DNA of 64,000 nucleotides from JBFFMO01 sp041390025 (GCA_041390025.1 JAWKQR010000010.1:1-64000); one strand, 5' to 3'; positions 27,136 through 37,180 are shown, numbered from the stretch's first letter. Made by a program: numbers and translations. The notes: generated by a model not told the origin, from the letters alone.

Positions 27136-28797
27136 ATGGTTGAGCGCTCTCGCATCACAAGTGGCCCCCCGAGGTTTACGGCCGGTGGGCGTGAGATATT
27201 GTCGTTTCATTTGCATCGGTTTCTGGCCGCTTGGATGGCGCAGATTCGTGTCCCCCGTGTTTACGTCGCGGTTGGATTCCACGGTTCGTCGATGCCGCGC
27301 GGCTTGATCGAGGTCACACACAACGGCGCGGCGTTCGTTGAAAAACCGTGGGGGTTCGACGATGCAGTCGCCGCTTGGTCCGCAGGCGGGCACTGGCTCA
27401 ACGTTGAGGGCGAAGAGAATTCGCTCACGCTCGTGCCCCTTACCGAGCTCGCGTACGGTGGAGACGACGTCACCTTGGGATTCGCCATGGTGGGGGCGGA
27501 GCTGAACACGGCTCAGCTCGAGGAGCTCCGCACCCACGCCACGAGCGCGATTCAAGCGTGCCGTCGAAACGCAGTCCGGTTGTATTTTGATGAAACGCCG
27601 CTTCACGACATCAAGGGGTTTATCTACGGGTTGCTGGATCACGTGCCTGAATGGACGGGATGTGACGGGTCCGCAGCCGTGATCTTGTCCAATTCGCTGG
27701 ACGCGATGCGTCTGTCATCGTTGGATGCAAACTTCTACGTGATGGCCGAGCGCCTGTATGGACCCTCGGATGACCGGCTTGTTGGTATGGGGTTGCGCGC
27801 GGAGGCCGGCACGCTGCTCGGGGAGGCGTTGGCGGGCGCCCGGAGCACGACGAAGCGATCGTTCCAGCGATTTATTCGGCAAGACGACGGAGTGTGGGAA
27901 GGGGTGAACGTTCATCACGATCCGTTCCACGTCGCTGGACGCGACGAGCGCATGCTGGTGCTTGTGCCTTTGGTGGTCGTGGAAGGCGACGAACGCGAGC
28001 ACCTCGGTTGGTTGGCGCTTTCTTGGCAAAAAGTCGTCGAGATGCCGACGTCCACCGCGGAGTGTTTGTCGGTCCTTGCAGACCGACTCGCCGAGGCGCT
28101 ACGTCACTCGCCGCTTTACACACTTAGCGCCAGAAAGATGTGGATCTTGAAGGCGGTCCGGACCGCGTGCGAGCGGGCGATCTCGGCATCCGGGGACCAA
28201 CATTCTCGCCGGATCCAATTGGTGCACGACGTGACTGCGCTCGTCAAAGCCCACACGGGTGTGCCGAGCTTCGCGCTCGGCCACGTGGTCCCCAAGACAT
28301 CGCAGCGTCCACGAATTCTGCGTTTCGATGTGTCTTACGGGTGGTCCGCGTTTGAGGCGATCGACCTGCCGGTGGATGTGGAAGACTCGATCGACTCCGG
28401 CGTTTCGACATTGGCGGTGCGATTGAGGACATCGATGGTATTGGCCGGCCGTCACGGCACGACGGGCTTCAAGAACTATTTGTACGTGGACGAGTCCACG
28501 CGCCGCTTGGTGGATTCTCGCACTCCTGAGGGAGCGCAGGCCGTGGCCAGTGACGGGCATTGGCGTCGCTTGAGCGACTATTACAAACCGGCTCGCGACC
28601 AAGCCTATGCCACGTTGGCGCATCCCGTTGTTTTTGACGGGGTGGTCTTGGGGGTGATTGCGCTGGAGGTTGACCGCGAAACGCCGTGGTATTGGTGGTC
28701 GGGCTACGGCGGTCAATTGTTCTGGGAGCTGATGGCGGGCGACCTCGCGTTTGCCTTCAAGGCGCTGGGCTTGGACGAAACGAAGTTGGACGCGTGA
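27136..28797 (+). CDS. Multi-GAF-like sensor protein without output domain
   Basis: The 553-residue protein is soluble. It seems to contain two or three GAF-like alpha/beta sensor modules (about residues 20-150, 185-325 and 365-540). Typical elements are 'GSAAVILSNSLDAMRLSSLD', 'EREHLGWLALSWQ' and 'GVVLGVIALEVDRETPWYWW'. I see no kinase, cyclase, GGDEF or DNA-binding part, so it would act by protein contacts. GAGGAT precedes the ATG. The sirtuin gene begins 30 bases downstream. Confidence 0.55.
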   Translation: MVERSRITSGPPRFTAGGREILSFHLHRFLAAWMAQIRVPRVYVAVGFHGSSMPRGLIEVTHNGAAFVEKPWGFDDAVAAWSAGGHWLNVEGEENSLTLVPLTELAYGGDDVTLGFAMVGAELNTAQLEELRTHATSAIQACRRNAVRLYFDETPLHDIKGFIYGLLDHVPEWTGCDGSAAVILSNSLDAMRLSSLDANFYVMAERLYGPSDDRLVGMGLRAEAGTLLGEALAGARSTTKRSFQRFIRQDDGVWEGVNVHHDPFHVAGRDERMLVLVPLVVVEGDEREHLGWLALSWQKVVEMPTSTAECLSVLADRLAEALRHSPLYTLSARKMWILKAVRTACERAISASGDQHSRRIQLVHDVTALVKAHTGVPSFALGHVVPKTSQRPRILRFDVSYGWSAFEAIDLPVDVEDSIDSGVSTLAVRLRTSMVLAGRHGTTGFKNYLYVDESTRRLVDSRTPEGAQAVASDGHWRRLSDYYKPARDQAYATLAHPVVFDGVVLGVIALEVDRETPWYWWSGYGGQLFWELMAGDLAFAFKALGLDETKLDA

Positions 28798-28827
28798 GCA
28801 GCGAGCAAACACCCTTGGACGACCTGG

Positions 28828-29597
28828 ATGGTTCAGGCCGCACGGGCACTGCAGTCCGCGCGAAACGTGGGGGTGTTTTTGGGCAGTGGGTTGTCGCTTG
28901 CGTCAGGAATACCCACGTACCGAGACGCCATGGGGGCGTACGTTGATCCCGAGGTGGCTCGGTTTTCCCAGTTGCGCACCTTCGATTCCGACCGACGCGC
29001 GATGTTGTACTGGTACGAAGAACAACGCCGAAAACTGCAGAGCATCCACCCCAATCTTGGTCACCACGCGCTTGCGCAGCTCGCCTGCCGGCAGCCGACG
29101 GTTTTTGTCACGCAGAATGTGGACGGTCTGCTGGACCGCGCTTTGAGCGAAGCAGGTGCAGATGCCGAGGTTTACCCGCTCCACGGGCGGCTGATGCAGA
29201 CGCGCTGCCATGTCTGCCGCCGGTTGGAGCGAAGAGAGGTGGATCTCTGTGAAGAACCGCTGTGTCGCGTGTGCGGGGGATCGTTGCGGCCCGACGTCGT
29301 TTGGTTTGGCGAGGCGTTAGCCCGTGACGTATGGCAGGGCGCGATGGACGCGTTCCTAGAGATCCAAGCGTGTTTGATCATTGGAACTTCCGGAATGGTC
29401 TACCCCGCTACGGAGCTGCCCGAGCTCGCACAAGCGCGCGGTGTCACCTGATCGAAGTTAACCCACACGAGACCGCGCTCACGGAGTTGGTGCAGATTAC
29501 ATTGCGCGGGCCCGCTGAGGCCATCTTGCCGCGCCTGATCTCAGAAATCTGGCAATCTTCGGAACGCGTTTGGGGGTCCGGCCTCTCAGTTTTCTGA
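28828..29597 (+). CDS. NAD-dependent deacylase of the Sir2 family (frame broken near 29441)
   Basis: Residues 17-32 (VFLGSGLSLASGIPTY) match the NAD-binding GAGxSxxSGIPxF loop. TQNVDG (95-100) and the catalytic His in LHG (119) follow, then a four-Cys zinc site (C127, C130, C146, C149) and LRPDVVWFGE. After 'AQARG' the frame ends at 29451. Adding one G at about 29440 restores 'CHLIEVNPHE', and the family's C-terminal helix follows to 29597. The enzyme removes acyl groups from lysines using NAD. No in-frame start exists between the upstream stop and 28828. The shift is probably a sequence error. Confidence 0.8.
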
Positions 29598-29713
29598 TGG
29601 CGGCCGCCGCGAGTTTTCCCCAAGCCTCTGATAAACAATGGTTAATTTGTTTCTGTGTTTCGTGGCTTGCGATCTGCATAATGGAGGGGTGTCACAACAA
29701 AATGAGGTTCCCG

Positions 29714-30690
29714 ATGAAATCACTTTTGACCCGATGTCTCGTTATCGCAGCATGCAGCATCAGCGCTTCGGCGATGGCCCAGGAGATGGCTCCTCCGGAC
29801 GTGCAAGGCGAATGCGCCACGGATTCGGATTGTCCCACTGGCTTCACGTGTCAGGCCGAGGAAATCGGCGTCTGCAGTGCCTGTGCGGACGGTGAGGTGT
29901 GTGAGCCGAGCTGCACGTCCGAGACGTACTCGTATTGTAGCCCTCCACCTCCCGCGCCATGCTCATCCGACAGCGATTGCGGCGACGGCGACGTATGCGT
30001 GTCGTATACCTACGAAACGTGCTCTGGCGGAGGCGCAATCGGGGCCCCAGCGTGCGCCGGAGGAACCCTGCCCTGAGCCCATCATGCCTGAGCCCGCCGA
30101 GTGTGATTCGGTCACAGAGGCGTATTGTGTGCCGAAGTACTTCGCACCATGCCAGGTGGATGCCGATTGTGGCGGCGGCTTTACGTGCGAGCAGTCTGAG
30201 ATTTGCGAGTGCTCGGGTGGCGTCCCGCGACCCGTCCGATCCTGACATGGGAACGGACGAGCCGAGTTGCAGCTGTGCGCCATCGGGGGACTCGTACTGT
30301 CGTCTGATCGAAGTGGAATGCACCACCGACACAGATTGTGCGAGCGGCTTGACCTGTCAGGACGTGTATGGCGAGACCACCGTCGTTGATCCCGATGGCA
30401 GCACAGGCACCGACCCAATGCCTGCGCCGGCGCCTGATCCCGTGTCGTACTGTGCGCCTGTCGGTTACGGATACTGGGGTGGACCAACGGGCAGCGACGT
30501 CATCGCGAACGAAGCCGGCGTGGCCGGTGATGCCGAGCTCGCGAGCGCTGACCGCATCTCGTGGGGCGAGAATGGCCCATCGGGCAGCGGCAGCAAGGGC
30601 TCGTCGTCGGCGTGTTCGACGACTGGTGGGGATGCATCGCTGACCCTGCTGGGGCTCATCGGCTTGGTCGGCTTCCTTCGTCGCCGATAA
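29714..30690 (+). CDS. Cys-rich exported protein with MYXO-CTERM-like tail (two frameshifts)
   Basis: The product starts MKSLLTRCLVIAACSISASAMA, a signal peptide preceded by GAGG. The body has repeated 'DSDCPTGFTCQ', 'DSDCGDGDVCV', 'DADCGGGFTCE' and 'DTDCASGLTCQ' units, each a small disulfide module. The frame changes near 30041-30065 (close to GGGGCCCC) and again near 30225; homology continues each time, so I read one gene of about 325 codons. The end has a DPDMG linker and a C-terminal Cys, hydrophobic helix and RRR. Surface protein of unknown role. Confidence 0.65.
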
Positions 30691-30710
30691 GCTCTTTCGC
30701 GTCGGACCCG

Positions 30711-30739
30711 AGCCCGCCGTTTGGCGGGCTTTTTTTTTC
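30711..30739 (+). terminator. Rho-independent terminator
   Basis: AGCCCGCC-GTTT-GGCGGGCT followed by nine T. It lies 20 bases after the stop of the Cys-rich MYXO-CTERM gene and touches the end of the convergent permease gene. Confidence 0.9.
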
Positions 30740-31610
30740 ACCTTAAGAACAAGATCGCGACTCCGGCCACCGCCAGTACAGCACCAACAAGGGACCGCGG
30801 GGTCACCCTGTCTCCCGCGAAGAAGTGGGCCATGGGCAGGATCCAGATGGGTGACGTGGAATTGAGGGTCGCAGCAATCCCGGCGTATGTGTACTTCAGG
30901 CCCGTGTTCATCAGCCACACGCCTAGGTAGGTGCCAAAAAACAAGGCCACGAGGAGCGTCAGAAACTGGCGTCGGTTTTCAAAGGCCGACGCAACGTCGC
31001 GCCACTGGCTGCGTGTGCTGACCACAAATATCAGCCCGACGGATCCCGCGAAAAGTCGCACGATGCTGACCTCGAGGGAGCTCAGGTCGCCGGTTCCAAG
31101 TTTGGTCAGAATTGAGCCGCCCGCTTGGCACGATAGCGCCAACGCGGCGAACGCCGCGCCGGACTTCAATGCGGTGGTGGCCGTGGCGGTGCCCGAGCGT
31201 TCCAGAACCACCCAAAGCACCCCTGCGACCGTTAACACCATGCCTGCCAACATCACTGGAGTGATCGCCTCGGACAGGAAGAACGACCCCATCAACGCAG
31301 TGACAAAAGGCGTAAGCGCCGAGAACAACAACGTCTTTCGTGGTCCAAGCCGCGTCAGGGCCGCGAAGTACGCGGAGTCTCCAATGGTTAACCCAACGAG
31401 GCCGCTGACCACCAGATAACCCAACTGCGGCGTGCTCGGGAGGCTTCCAGACCACCCCACCACAAGCCACGTCAAGGCCATCAACACCAGCGCGATGGAA
31501 CACTTCAGGAAGTTCAATGCGGTCGGTCGGATCGACCGCCCCAGCGTTGCAAAAAGTAGACTTGCTGCTGCCCAGAAAAAGGCTGCGCCAACCGACGCGA
31601 GTTCGCCCAT
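30738..31610 (-). CDS. EamA/DMT-family permease
   Basis: The 290-residue protein has ten predicted membrane helices in two repeated halves. Typical EamA elements are seen: 'FFWAAASLLFATLGR' in helix 1, 'LGPRKTLLFSALTPFVTALM' in the first half and 'YAGIAATLNSTSPIWILPMA' in the second half. Family members export metabolites or amino acids; the substrate is unknown. A clear GGAGG precedes the ATG. It lies downstream of glnS on the same strand with a 47-base gap. Confidence 0.85.
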   Translation of the reverse strand: MGELASVGAAFFWAAASLLFATLGRSIRPTALNFLKCSIALVLMALTWLVVGWSGSLPSTPQLGYLVVSGLVGLTIGDSAYFAALTRLGPRKTLLFSALTPFVTALMGSFFLSEAITPVMLAGMVLTVAGVLWVVLERSGTATATTALKSGAAFAALALSCQAGGSILTKLGTGDLSSLEVSIVRLFAGSVGLIFVVSTRSQWRDVASAFENRRQFLTLLVALFFGTYLGVWLMNTGLKYTYAGIAATLNSTSPIWILPMAHFFAGDRVTPRSLVGAVLAVAGVAILFLR

Positions 31611-31657
31611 GGATTACCTCCGGCGAACAGATGCGCCGAGCCCCACGAGGGTGCGTC

Positions 31658-33979
31658 TTAAAGGTGGCGTTGCAACAACTCACGCACCATGCGGGCGTCT
31701 GCCGTACCGCCGGTGGCCTTCATCGTTTGGCCCACGAAAAACCCGAGCAAGGATGTTTTGCCCTGACGGTAAGTCTCGACTTCGGACGCGTTGTCTTTGA
31801 GCACCTGCAGGATGATGGGCTCAAGCGCACCGGCATCGGAAACCTTGCGCAGACCCTCGCGGTCGACGATCTCCACAGGATCGCCCCCAGAGGCCAGCAA
31901 GGTGGCGAGAACGTCGCGCGCCGCGGCCGTGGACACCTCGTCATTGGCCACAAGGCCAATCAACGTGGAAAACGCCGCCGTAGTCATTTTGAGCGACGAC
32001 AACGCATCGTCGTCCCCGACCAGTGGCAACAGCTCGTTGACCAGCCACACAGCCACCGTCTTTGCGTCCTGGCCGTGCGCGAGCACCGCCTCGAAGTAAT
32101 CTCCTTTGGCGCGCTCCCCGCTGAGCAAGTCGGCATCGTCATCGGACAGCCCAAGTTTGGTGTACGCCTCCATACGTGCGGCGAGGTCAGGTTCTTCGGC
32201 CCTCGCTTTGTCGCGCTCGTAAGAGCGTGAGCGTTTCTGCGGCCGCTCTTTTGAGTCGTCGGTGTCCTTTTCGACCTTCGGCTTGGGCGGTTTGGGCGCG
32301 GGCTTTTCTTCAGTCTTTGCGACCGACTTTGCCCACCCGTCCTTCAGCGTCACGATGCGGTTGAACACCAGCGCGTCCTTCGTTGAGTCAGGGTCGCGGA
32401 AGAAGTAGCCCTGACGTTCGAACTGGTAGCGCTCGTTGTCGTCGGTGTTGACGCTGGGTTCGATCACGCCCTGCGAAATCGATAACGAATCCCGGTTCAA
32501 AAATTCGAGGAAATCGCCCTCGGCGTCTGGTCGCTCGACGGCAAAAAGCCGGTCGTACAGGCGAATCTCGCACGGTACACCGTGCGCAGCGCTGACCCAA
32601 TGGATGGTGCCCTTGACCTTGCGGTTGTCCGGCGAGGTACCGCCGCGGGTTTCAGGATCGTAGGTGCAGTGGAGCTCAACCACGTTTCCATCGGCGTCCT
32701 TCACCGCATGCTGACACGTGATGTAGTACCCGTAGCGCAGACGCACTTCCGCACCCGGCGCGAGGCGGTAATAACCTTTTGGGGGATTCTCCTCGTAGTC
32801 GGACCGCTCGACATAGATTTCGCGGCCGAACGGAACGGCGCGGCTGCCTGTTTTGGGGACGTCGTGGGGCCAATAGTCAGCCTGAAGTTCTTCGGTCTGT
32901 CCTTCGGGGTAGTTCGTGATCACGACCTTGAGCGGGTCGAGCACACACATCACGCGCGGTGCCCGCTGGTTCAAGTCGTCGCGAATGCAGAATTCGAACA
33001 GGCTCACGTCGACCGTGCTGTTCGCCTTGGCGACCCCGATGACGTCGGCAAATGCCCGGATGGCCTCGGGTGTAATGCCACGGCGCCGCAAACCTGCGAT
33101 GGTTGGCATGCGTGGGTCGTCCCAGCCGTTCACGTGGTTGTCCTTGACCAGCTGCAGCAGCTTACGCTTGGACATCACGGTGTAGGTCAGGCTCAGGCGG
33201 GCAAACTCAATCTGTTTGGGCTGGTGTGGCACGTCGGATTCTTTGATGACCCAATCGTACAGCTCACGGTTGTTCTCGAATTCGAGTGTGCAGATCGAAT
33301 GCGTGATTCCCTCGAACGCGTCTTCGAGGCAGTGCGCATAGTCGTACATGGGGTAGATGCACCAATCGTCGCCGGTGCGGTGATGGTGCGCGTGTTTGAT
33401 GCGGTAGAGCAGGGGGTCACGCATCAACATGTTGGGCGACGTCATGTCGATCTTCGCGCGAAGCACTGCCTCGCCGTCCTTGTACTCGCCAGCCCGCATT
33501 TTGCGCAGCTGCGTCAGATTCTCGTCCACCGATGTGTTGCGGTAAGGGCTCTCGGTGCCAGGCTCGGACAAGGTCCCGCGCTGTTCGCGGATCGCGTCCT
33601 GCGGCTGAAAATCGACATACGCCAAGCCTTTCATAACCAAGTGTTCGGCCAGCTCGTACATTCGCTCGAAGTAATCCGACGCAAAAAACAGATTTTCGCC
33701 CCAGTCGAAACCAAGCCAACGCACGTCGTCTTTGATCGATTCGACGTATTCGGTGTCTTCGGTCACGGGGTTGGTGTCGTCAAATCGAAGGTGACACCGC
33801 CCGGGATAGTCTTGCGCGAGGCCGAAGTTCAGGCAGATCGACTTGGCGTGGCCAATGTGCAGGTAACCATTGGGCTCGGGCGGGAAGCGGGTCGCGATGG
33901 CCTGGTGCTTCCCGGCGGCGAGGTCCTCGTCGATGATCTGGCGGATAAAGTTCGACTTCTTTTCGATGTCCTGCGACAT
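31658..33979 (-). CDS. glnS: Glutaminyl-tRNA synthetase with C-terminal YqeY/GatB-like extension
   Basis: Residues 34-47 (PPEPNGYLHIGHAK) contain the class I HIGH motif, and VMSKR is the KMSKS equivalent. The catalytic core and the two anticodon-binding beta barrels extend to about residue 560, as in bacterial GlnRS. A Lys/Pro/Glu-rich linker follows, then about 180 extra residues ('NELLPLVGDDDALSSLKMT', 'VLATLLASGGDPVEIVDREG', 'GFFVGQTMKATGGTADARMV') that match the YqeY/GatB tail domain, a tRNA-binding aid known on Deinococcus GlnRS. The 773-residue length fits. AAGGA lies 6 bases before the ATG at 33979. It charges tRNA-Gln in the cytoplasm. Confidence 0.93.
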   Translation of the reverse strand: MSQDIEKKSNFIRQIIDEDLAAGKHQAIATRFPPEPNGYLHIGHAKSICLNFGLAQDYPGRCHLRFDDTNPVTEDTEYVESIKDDVRWLGFDWGENLFFASDYFERMYELAEHLVMKGLAYVDFQPQDAIREQRGTLSEPGTESPYRNTSVDENLTQLRKMRAGEYKDGEAVLRAKIDMTSPNMLMRDPLLYRIKHAHHHRTGDDWCIYPMYDYAHCLEDAFEGITHSICTLEFENNRELYDWVIKESDVPHQPKQIEFARLSLTYTVMSKRKLLQLVKDNHVNGWDDPRMPTIAGLRRRGITPEAIRAFADVIGVAKANSTVDVSLFEFCIRDDLNQRAPRVMCVLDPLKVVITNYPEGQTEELQADYWPHDVPKTGSRAVPFGREIYVERSDYEENPPKGYYRLAPGAEVRLRYGYYITCQHAVKDADGNVVELHCTYDPETRGGTSPDNRKVKGTIHWVSAAHGVPCEIRLYDRLFAVERPDAEGDFLEFLNRDSLSISQGVIEPSVNTDDNERYQFERQGYFFRDPDSTKDALVFNRIVTLKDGWAKSVAKTEEKPAPKPPKPKVEKDTDDSKERPQKRSRSYERDKARAEEPDLAARMEAYTKLGLSDDDADLLSGERAKGDYFEAVLAHGQDAKTVAVWLVNELLPLVGDDDALSSLKMTTAAFSTLIGLVANDEVSTAAARDVLATLLASGGDPVEIVDREGLRKVSDAGALEPIILQVLKDNASEVETYRQGKTSLLGFFVGQTMKATGGTADARMVRELLQRHL

Positions 33980-34235
33980 GGGGTTCCTTCTGGGCACAAG
34001 AGACCGCGCGCTAGCGCGAGCTGGCTACATTAGTGCAATCGCGCGCCAACGCAACCTGCGCTGGTGCTGCTGACATTCGCTGACACTTCGGGGTGAACTG
34101 TACCCAAAGGTAGGTGAATTGGTGACACTTGTCTCCAGTTGAGTGCGGAGACTCGACGGATTTTCGAAGGTTCCGACCGCGATCCCGTTGGTCCGCGTTG
34201 TGCACAGTGTCTGACAGCCTTGAGAAGGAGTCTGT

Positions 34236-36447
34236 ATGCGAATCGCGATGAGATGGATGGTCCTTGCCGGTGCCCTAGGTTGTGGCGATGCAGTCGACGT
34301 CGCGCCTCCGGCGCCTCAGGTCAACGATTCCCAAAGCCAGGACGCCACGGTCGACGCCGTTGAGGAACACATCGGCTTTGGCGGACATCCAGAACTTCCG
34401 GTCAGATACCTTCAGAACGTGGCGCCCGGTCCCGTTTACCACGTCGACGCGCCGTCCTTTGATCATGTGGACTTCCACGTGTCGCTTGGTGCGGCGGAAT
34501 TCCGTGTGCTGGATCGCTTTGGGGCGCCGATTCTAAACTGGACGTCCACGGACGCATACATGGGTGAGATTGACGAACCCGTGGCGAACGAGGGTTTTGT
34601 TGTCCTTCCACGGCCAGGCGCACGGCTGGAATTTCGTGGTTTGAACCCCATCGAATTCGCGCGTTTTGAGTTCGGCCAAGGCACTCAACCCGTAAGCCAC
34701 GACCTCGTCGAAACCCAAGGTGAAGTTTTCGAATTCTACGCTGCGATCGCGGGACGATGGATTCCCCGGCAGACGTGTTGGCGATCGCGAACACCCAATA
34801 TTTGCCGTACACCGGCGCACCGTCTTCGTGCAGCGGCAACTTTAAGGCCGGCACACGTGAGATCGCCGAATTCTTGAAGCGTGAGTTCCCCGGCGCCGCG
34901 AGTTATGGCGGGTATGCGTGCCGGGCGAACACAGCCAACACGAGCCAACTCTCGGTGCACGCGTCTGGCCGCGCGATCGACCTCATGGTGCCGGTCTATG
35001 GCAACGACGCGGACAACGACAAGGGCGATCCCATCGCGCATTACCTCATCACCAACGCTCAGGCGTTGGGTATTGAATTCATCGTCTGGGACAAGACGAG
35101 TTGGGGCGCGCATCGCGAAGCCCCAAAACATCGTCAATATACGGGACCCATTCCACACATCGACCATCTGCACATCGAGGTGTCGCCGAGCTCCGCGGCG
35201 CTTACAGGCCGAACGTTTCCGCCAATCAATCGTGACCAAGCCCCGGTCGGCTATCTGGACAGTGCGACGTGCGATGCGATCGCTGGGTGGGCCCAAGACC
35301 CTGATGTCCCCGACCGCGACGTGCCCGTTCACATCTACATCGGCGGACCGGCGGGTTCGCCTAACGCGGTCGGCTACAACATCAAGGCAAAAAACCGACG
35401 CGAGGACCTCTGCGCGGCCATTGGCTCGTGCGATCACGGGTATGTGTTTCCCACGCCCCGCGGATTCTGGACGGGCAGCCGCACGAAGTCTACGCGTACG
35501 GGATCGACATCAGCGGCGGCCAAAATGCAATGCTTGTTGGCGGTCCCAAGACGATTCAGTGCGACCGCCCCGCGCTGCCGTTTTCGCCTTCCTATGGGGT
35601 GAAGCGCCATGTCACGAACCCGGAGTCCATGGCGGCGTGGGGCTTTGAATTCAGCGATGTCGCTGTGCTTGACGACGCGGTGTTGGCCAAGATGCCCGAA
35701 GGTTTGCCGTTGCCCGCGGTGCCTACATTGGCGGTCGTCGAAGGTGAACCGGCTGTTTACTTGGTCGAACCGGGTGTGAAACGTCACGTCCCGAACCCTA
35801 CCGTCATGGATACGTGGAAGTTCGATTGGGCGACCATCGAAACTCGGACGGATCTGGAAGCTCACCTCAGTGGTGTGCCCGTGACCGACCGGCCTTTCCT
35901 TGCCCGTGGGACAGACGGACGCGTCTTCTTGGTTGAACCGCCACCGTCACTTTGGGCAGACGACCTGCAGTGGGCGGCGCCGACTGAGCTCGGCCGTGGG
36001 CAGCAAGCTCAGCTGAATCTGCAGGCACGCAATCGCGGCAGCGCTGAGTGGACACCTAACGATTTCCGGCTCGTGCCATCGCCGAGCGTGCGCTGCACCA
36101 ATTGCGATGAGGCTTTGGACACCACAGTTGCCCCCGAAGGCCGAACAACGCTCTCAGTGACGGTTGTCGCGCCAGATACGGTCGGACCACACCGCATGTG
36201 TTTTGCTTTGGAGGCGTCCGGTTCCCTGTTTTCGGCGGTCGGCCAAGGCGGTCCCGCCGAGGAACAGTGTGTCACGGTCAATGTCGTGGACAATCCTGTC
36301 GACCTGCCAGCCGTGAACGTGCCTGGAACCCGTCCGACGGTCGCGAACGTGGACTCTGTGTCAACCGAACGCGGTTGCAGCTCGGCCGCTGGTGCGCCGG
36401 GAATCTTGGGGTTGTTCGTGTTCGGACTGCTTCGGCGGCGGAGCTAG
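34236..36447 (+). CDS. M15/extensin-like zinc peptidase with MYXO-CTERM tail (two frameshifts)
   Basis: The N-terminus has a signal peptide and possible lipobox (GALGC). Homology continues in a second frame from about 34757 and in a third from about 35465, giving one gene of about 735 codons. The middle part carries 'SVHASGRAID' and 'IDHLHIEV', the SxHxxGxAxD and HxH zinc ligands of the M15/LAS and extensin-C-type peptidases that cut peptidoglycan crosslinks. Then come two 'VKRHV(T/P)NP' repeats, an Ig-like domain ('RNRGSAEWTP'), and a C-terminal GCSS, hydrophobic helix and RRRS, as in MYXO-CTERM. It is probably a surface-attached cell-wall-active protein. GAAGGAG precedes the ATG. Confidence 0.7.
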
Positions 36448-36483
36448 AGGCGTTGAAAAGAGGCGTCGCACAGCGATTTCACC

Positions 36484-37143
36484 TCACAGACGCCTTTCCA
36501 CAGCAGATTTGCACTGCGCCTTAGCATTCTCGACGACGTCGCCGTGGCATGGAATCAGCCGTTGAAACGGAAGGTCCAGCGCTTTGTTCACCGACTTCTT
36601 GAAGGCAACCTTGTCCTTGACGGTCGTCATGAGTAGGCGACTAACTCCAACTTGGTGAAGTGTTCCGGCGAGCCGGAAAACGAGTGCAGACGCAGTGTTT
36701 TTTGGCTGGTGGAGATTCTGGAAAAGGTCGGCGCAAATCAGTGAATTGTTCACCACAAAGACGTTCTCGTTGAGCGCGGGCATCCCATCGATTTGAACAC
36801 GCTCGACGCCGTCGATTTCAGGGCACTCGCCCAAGACGCCGTCGAACGTGAGATCGGGCCGCTTCTTGGCCAGACCCCTTGCCCCGAGCTTCATCGCGCC
36901 CGGAAAGAGTTCGCATGCATTGCCAAACCAGAGGTGATGGAACGTCGATGGTGCGACGATGTAAGCCACCTCGCCCAAAGCGTTGATGGCATCGACGTCT
37001 TTGGCAGAGAACTTGGCGGGGGAGTGGAGCCACAGCCGCCCATCCGATAACCTCGCGATCGTCGACCGGAGCGGCAGGAACACCCCCGGTGCTACCTTTA
37101 CCTCGGCGTCAATACCCCAGAGATTTTCCGCGATCTGTTCCAT
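36484..37143 (-). CDS. DUF4336 metallo-beta-lactamase-like protein
   Basis: The 219-residue protein matches the DUF4336 pattern: 'IAENLWGIDAEVKVAPGVFLP' at the start, 'PSTFHHLWFG' (likely metal-site residues), 'FVVNNSLICADLFQNL' and 'LIPCHGDVV' near the end. The family is a truncated metallo-beta-lactamase fold without a known reaction. The ATG at 37143 is chosen because AAGG lies 6 bases upstream; a GTG at 37149 is possible. It is divergent from menB and has a TTCGG-N6-CCGAA dyad 22 bases before its start. Confidence 0.75.
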   Translation of the reverse strand: MEQIAENLWGIDAEVKVAPGVFLPLRSTIARLSDGRLWLHSPAKFSAKDVDAINALGEVAYIVAPSTFHHLWFGNACELFPGAMKLGARGLAKKRPDLTFDGVLGECPEIDGVERVQIDGMPALNENVFVVNNSLICADLFQNLHQPKNTASALVFRLAGTLHQVGVSRLLMTTVKDKVAFKKSVNKALDLPFQRLIPCHGDVVENAKAQCKSAVERRL

Positions 37144-37164
37144 GGTCACCTTCCGATTGCATAA

Positions 37165-37180
37165 TTCGGCGTTGTCCGAA
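37165..37180. promoter_or_regulatory. Operator-like dyad, copy 1
   Basis: TTCGG-CGTTGT-CCGAA, also readable as an 8-bp dyad TCGGCGTT/AACGCCGA with a 5-base spacer (37166-37186). It lies 22 bases upstream of the DUF4336 start codon. A near-identical copy is found 72 bases away, about seven helical turns, which suggests binding of one regulator at two sites. Confidence 0.5.

Noticed and set aside
32582..34033. Plus-strand frame of 483 codons opposite glnS.
   Set aside because: It is antisense to a clear GlnRS; no family features.
34131..34152. Inverted repeat GTCTCC/GGAGAC with a 10-base spacer before the peptidase gene.
   Set aside because: The arms are short and single-copy, so chance is likely.
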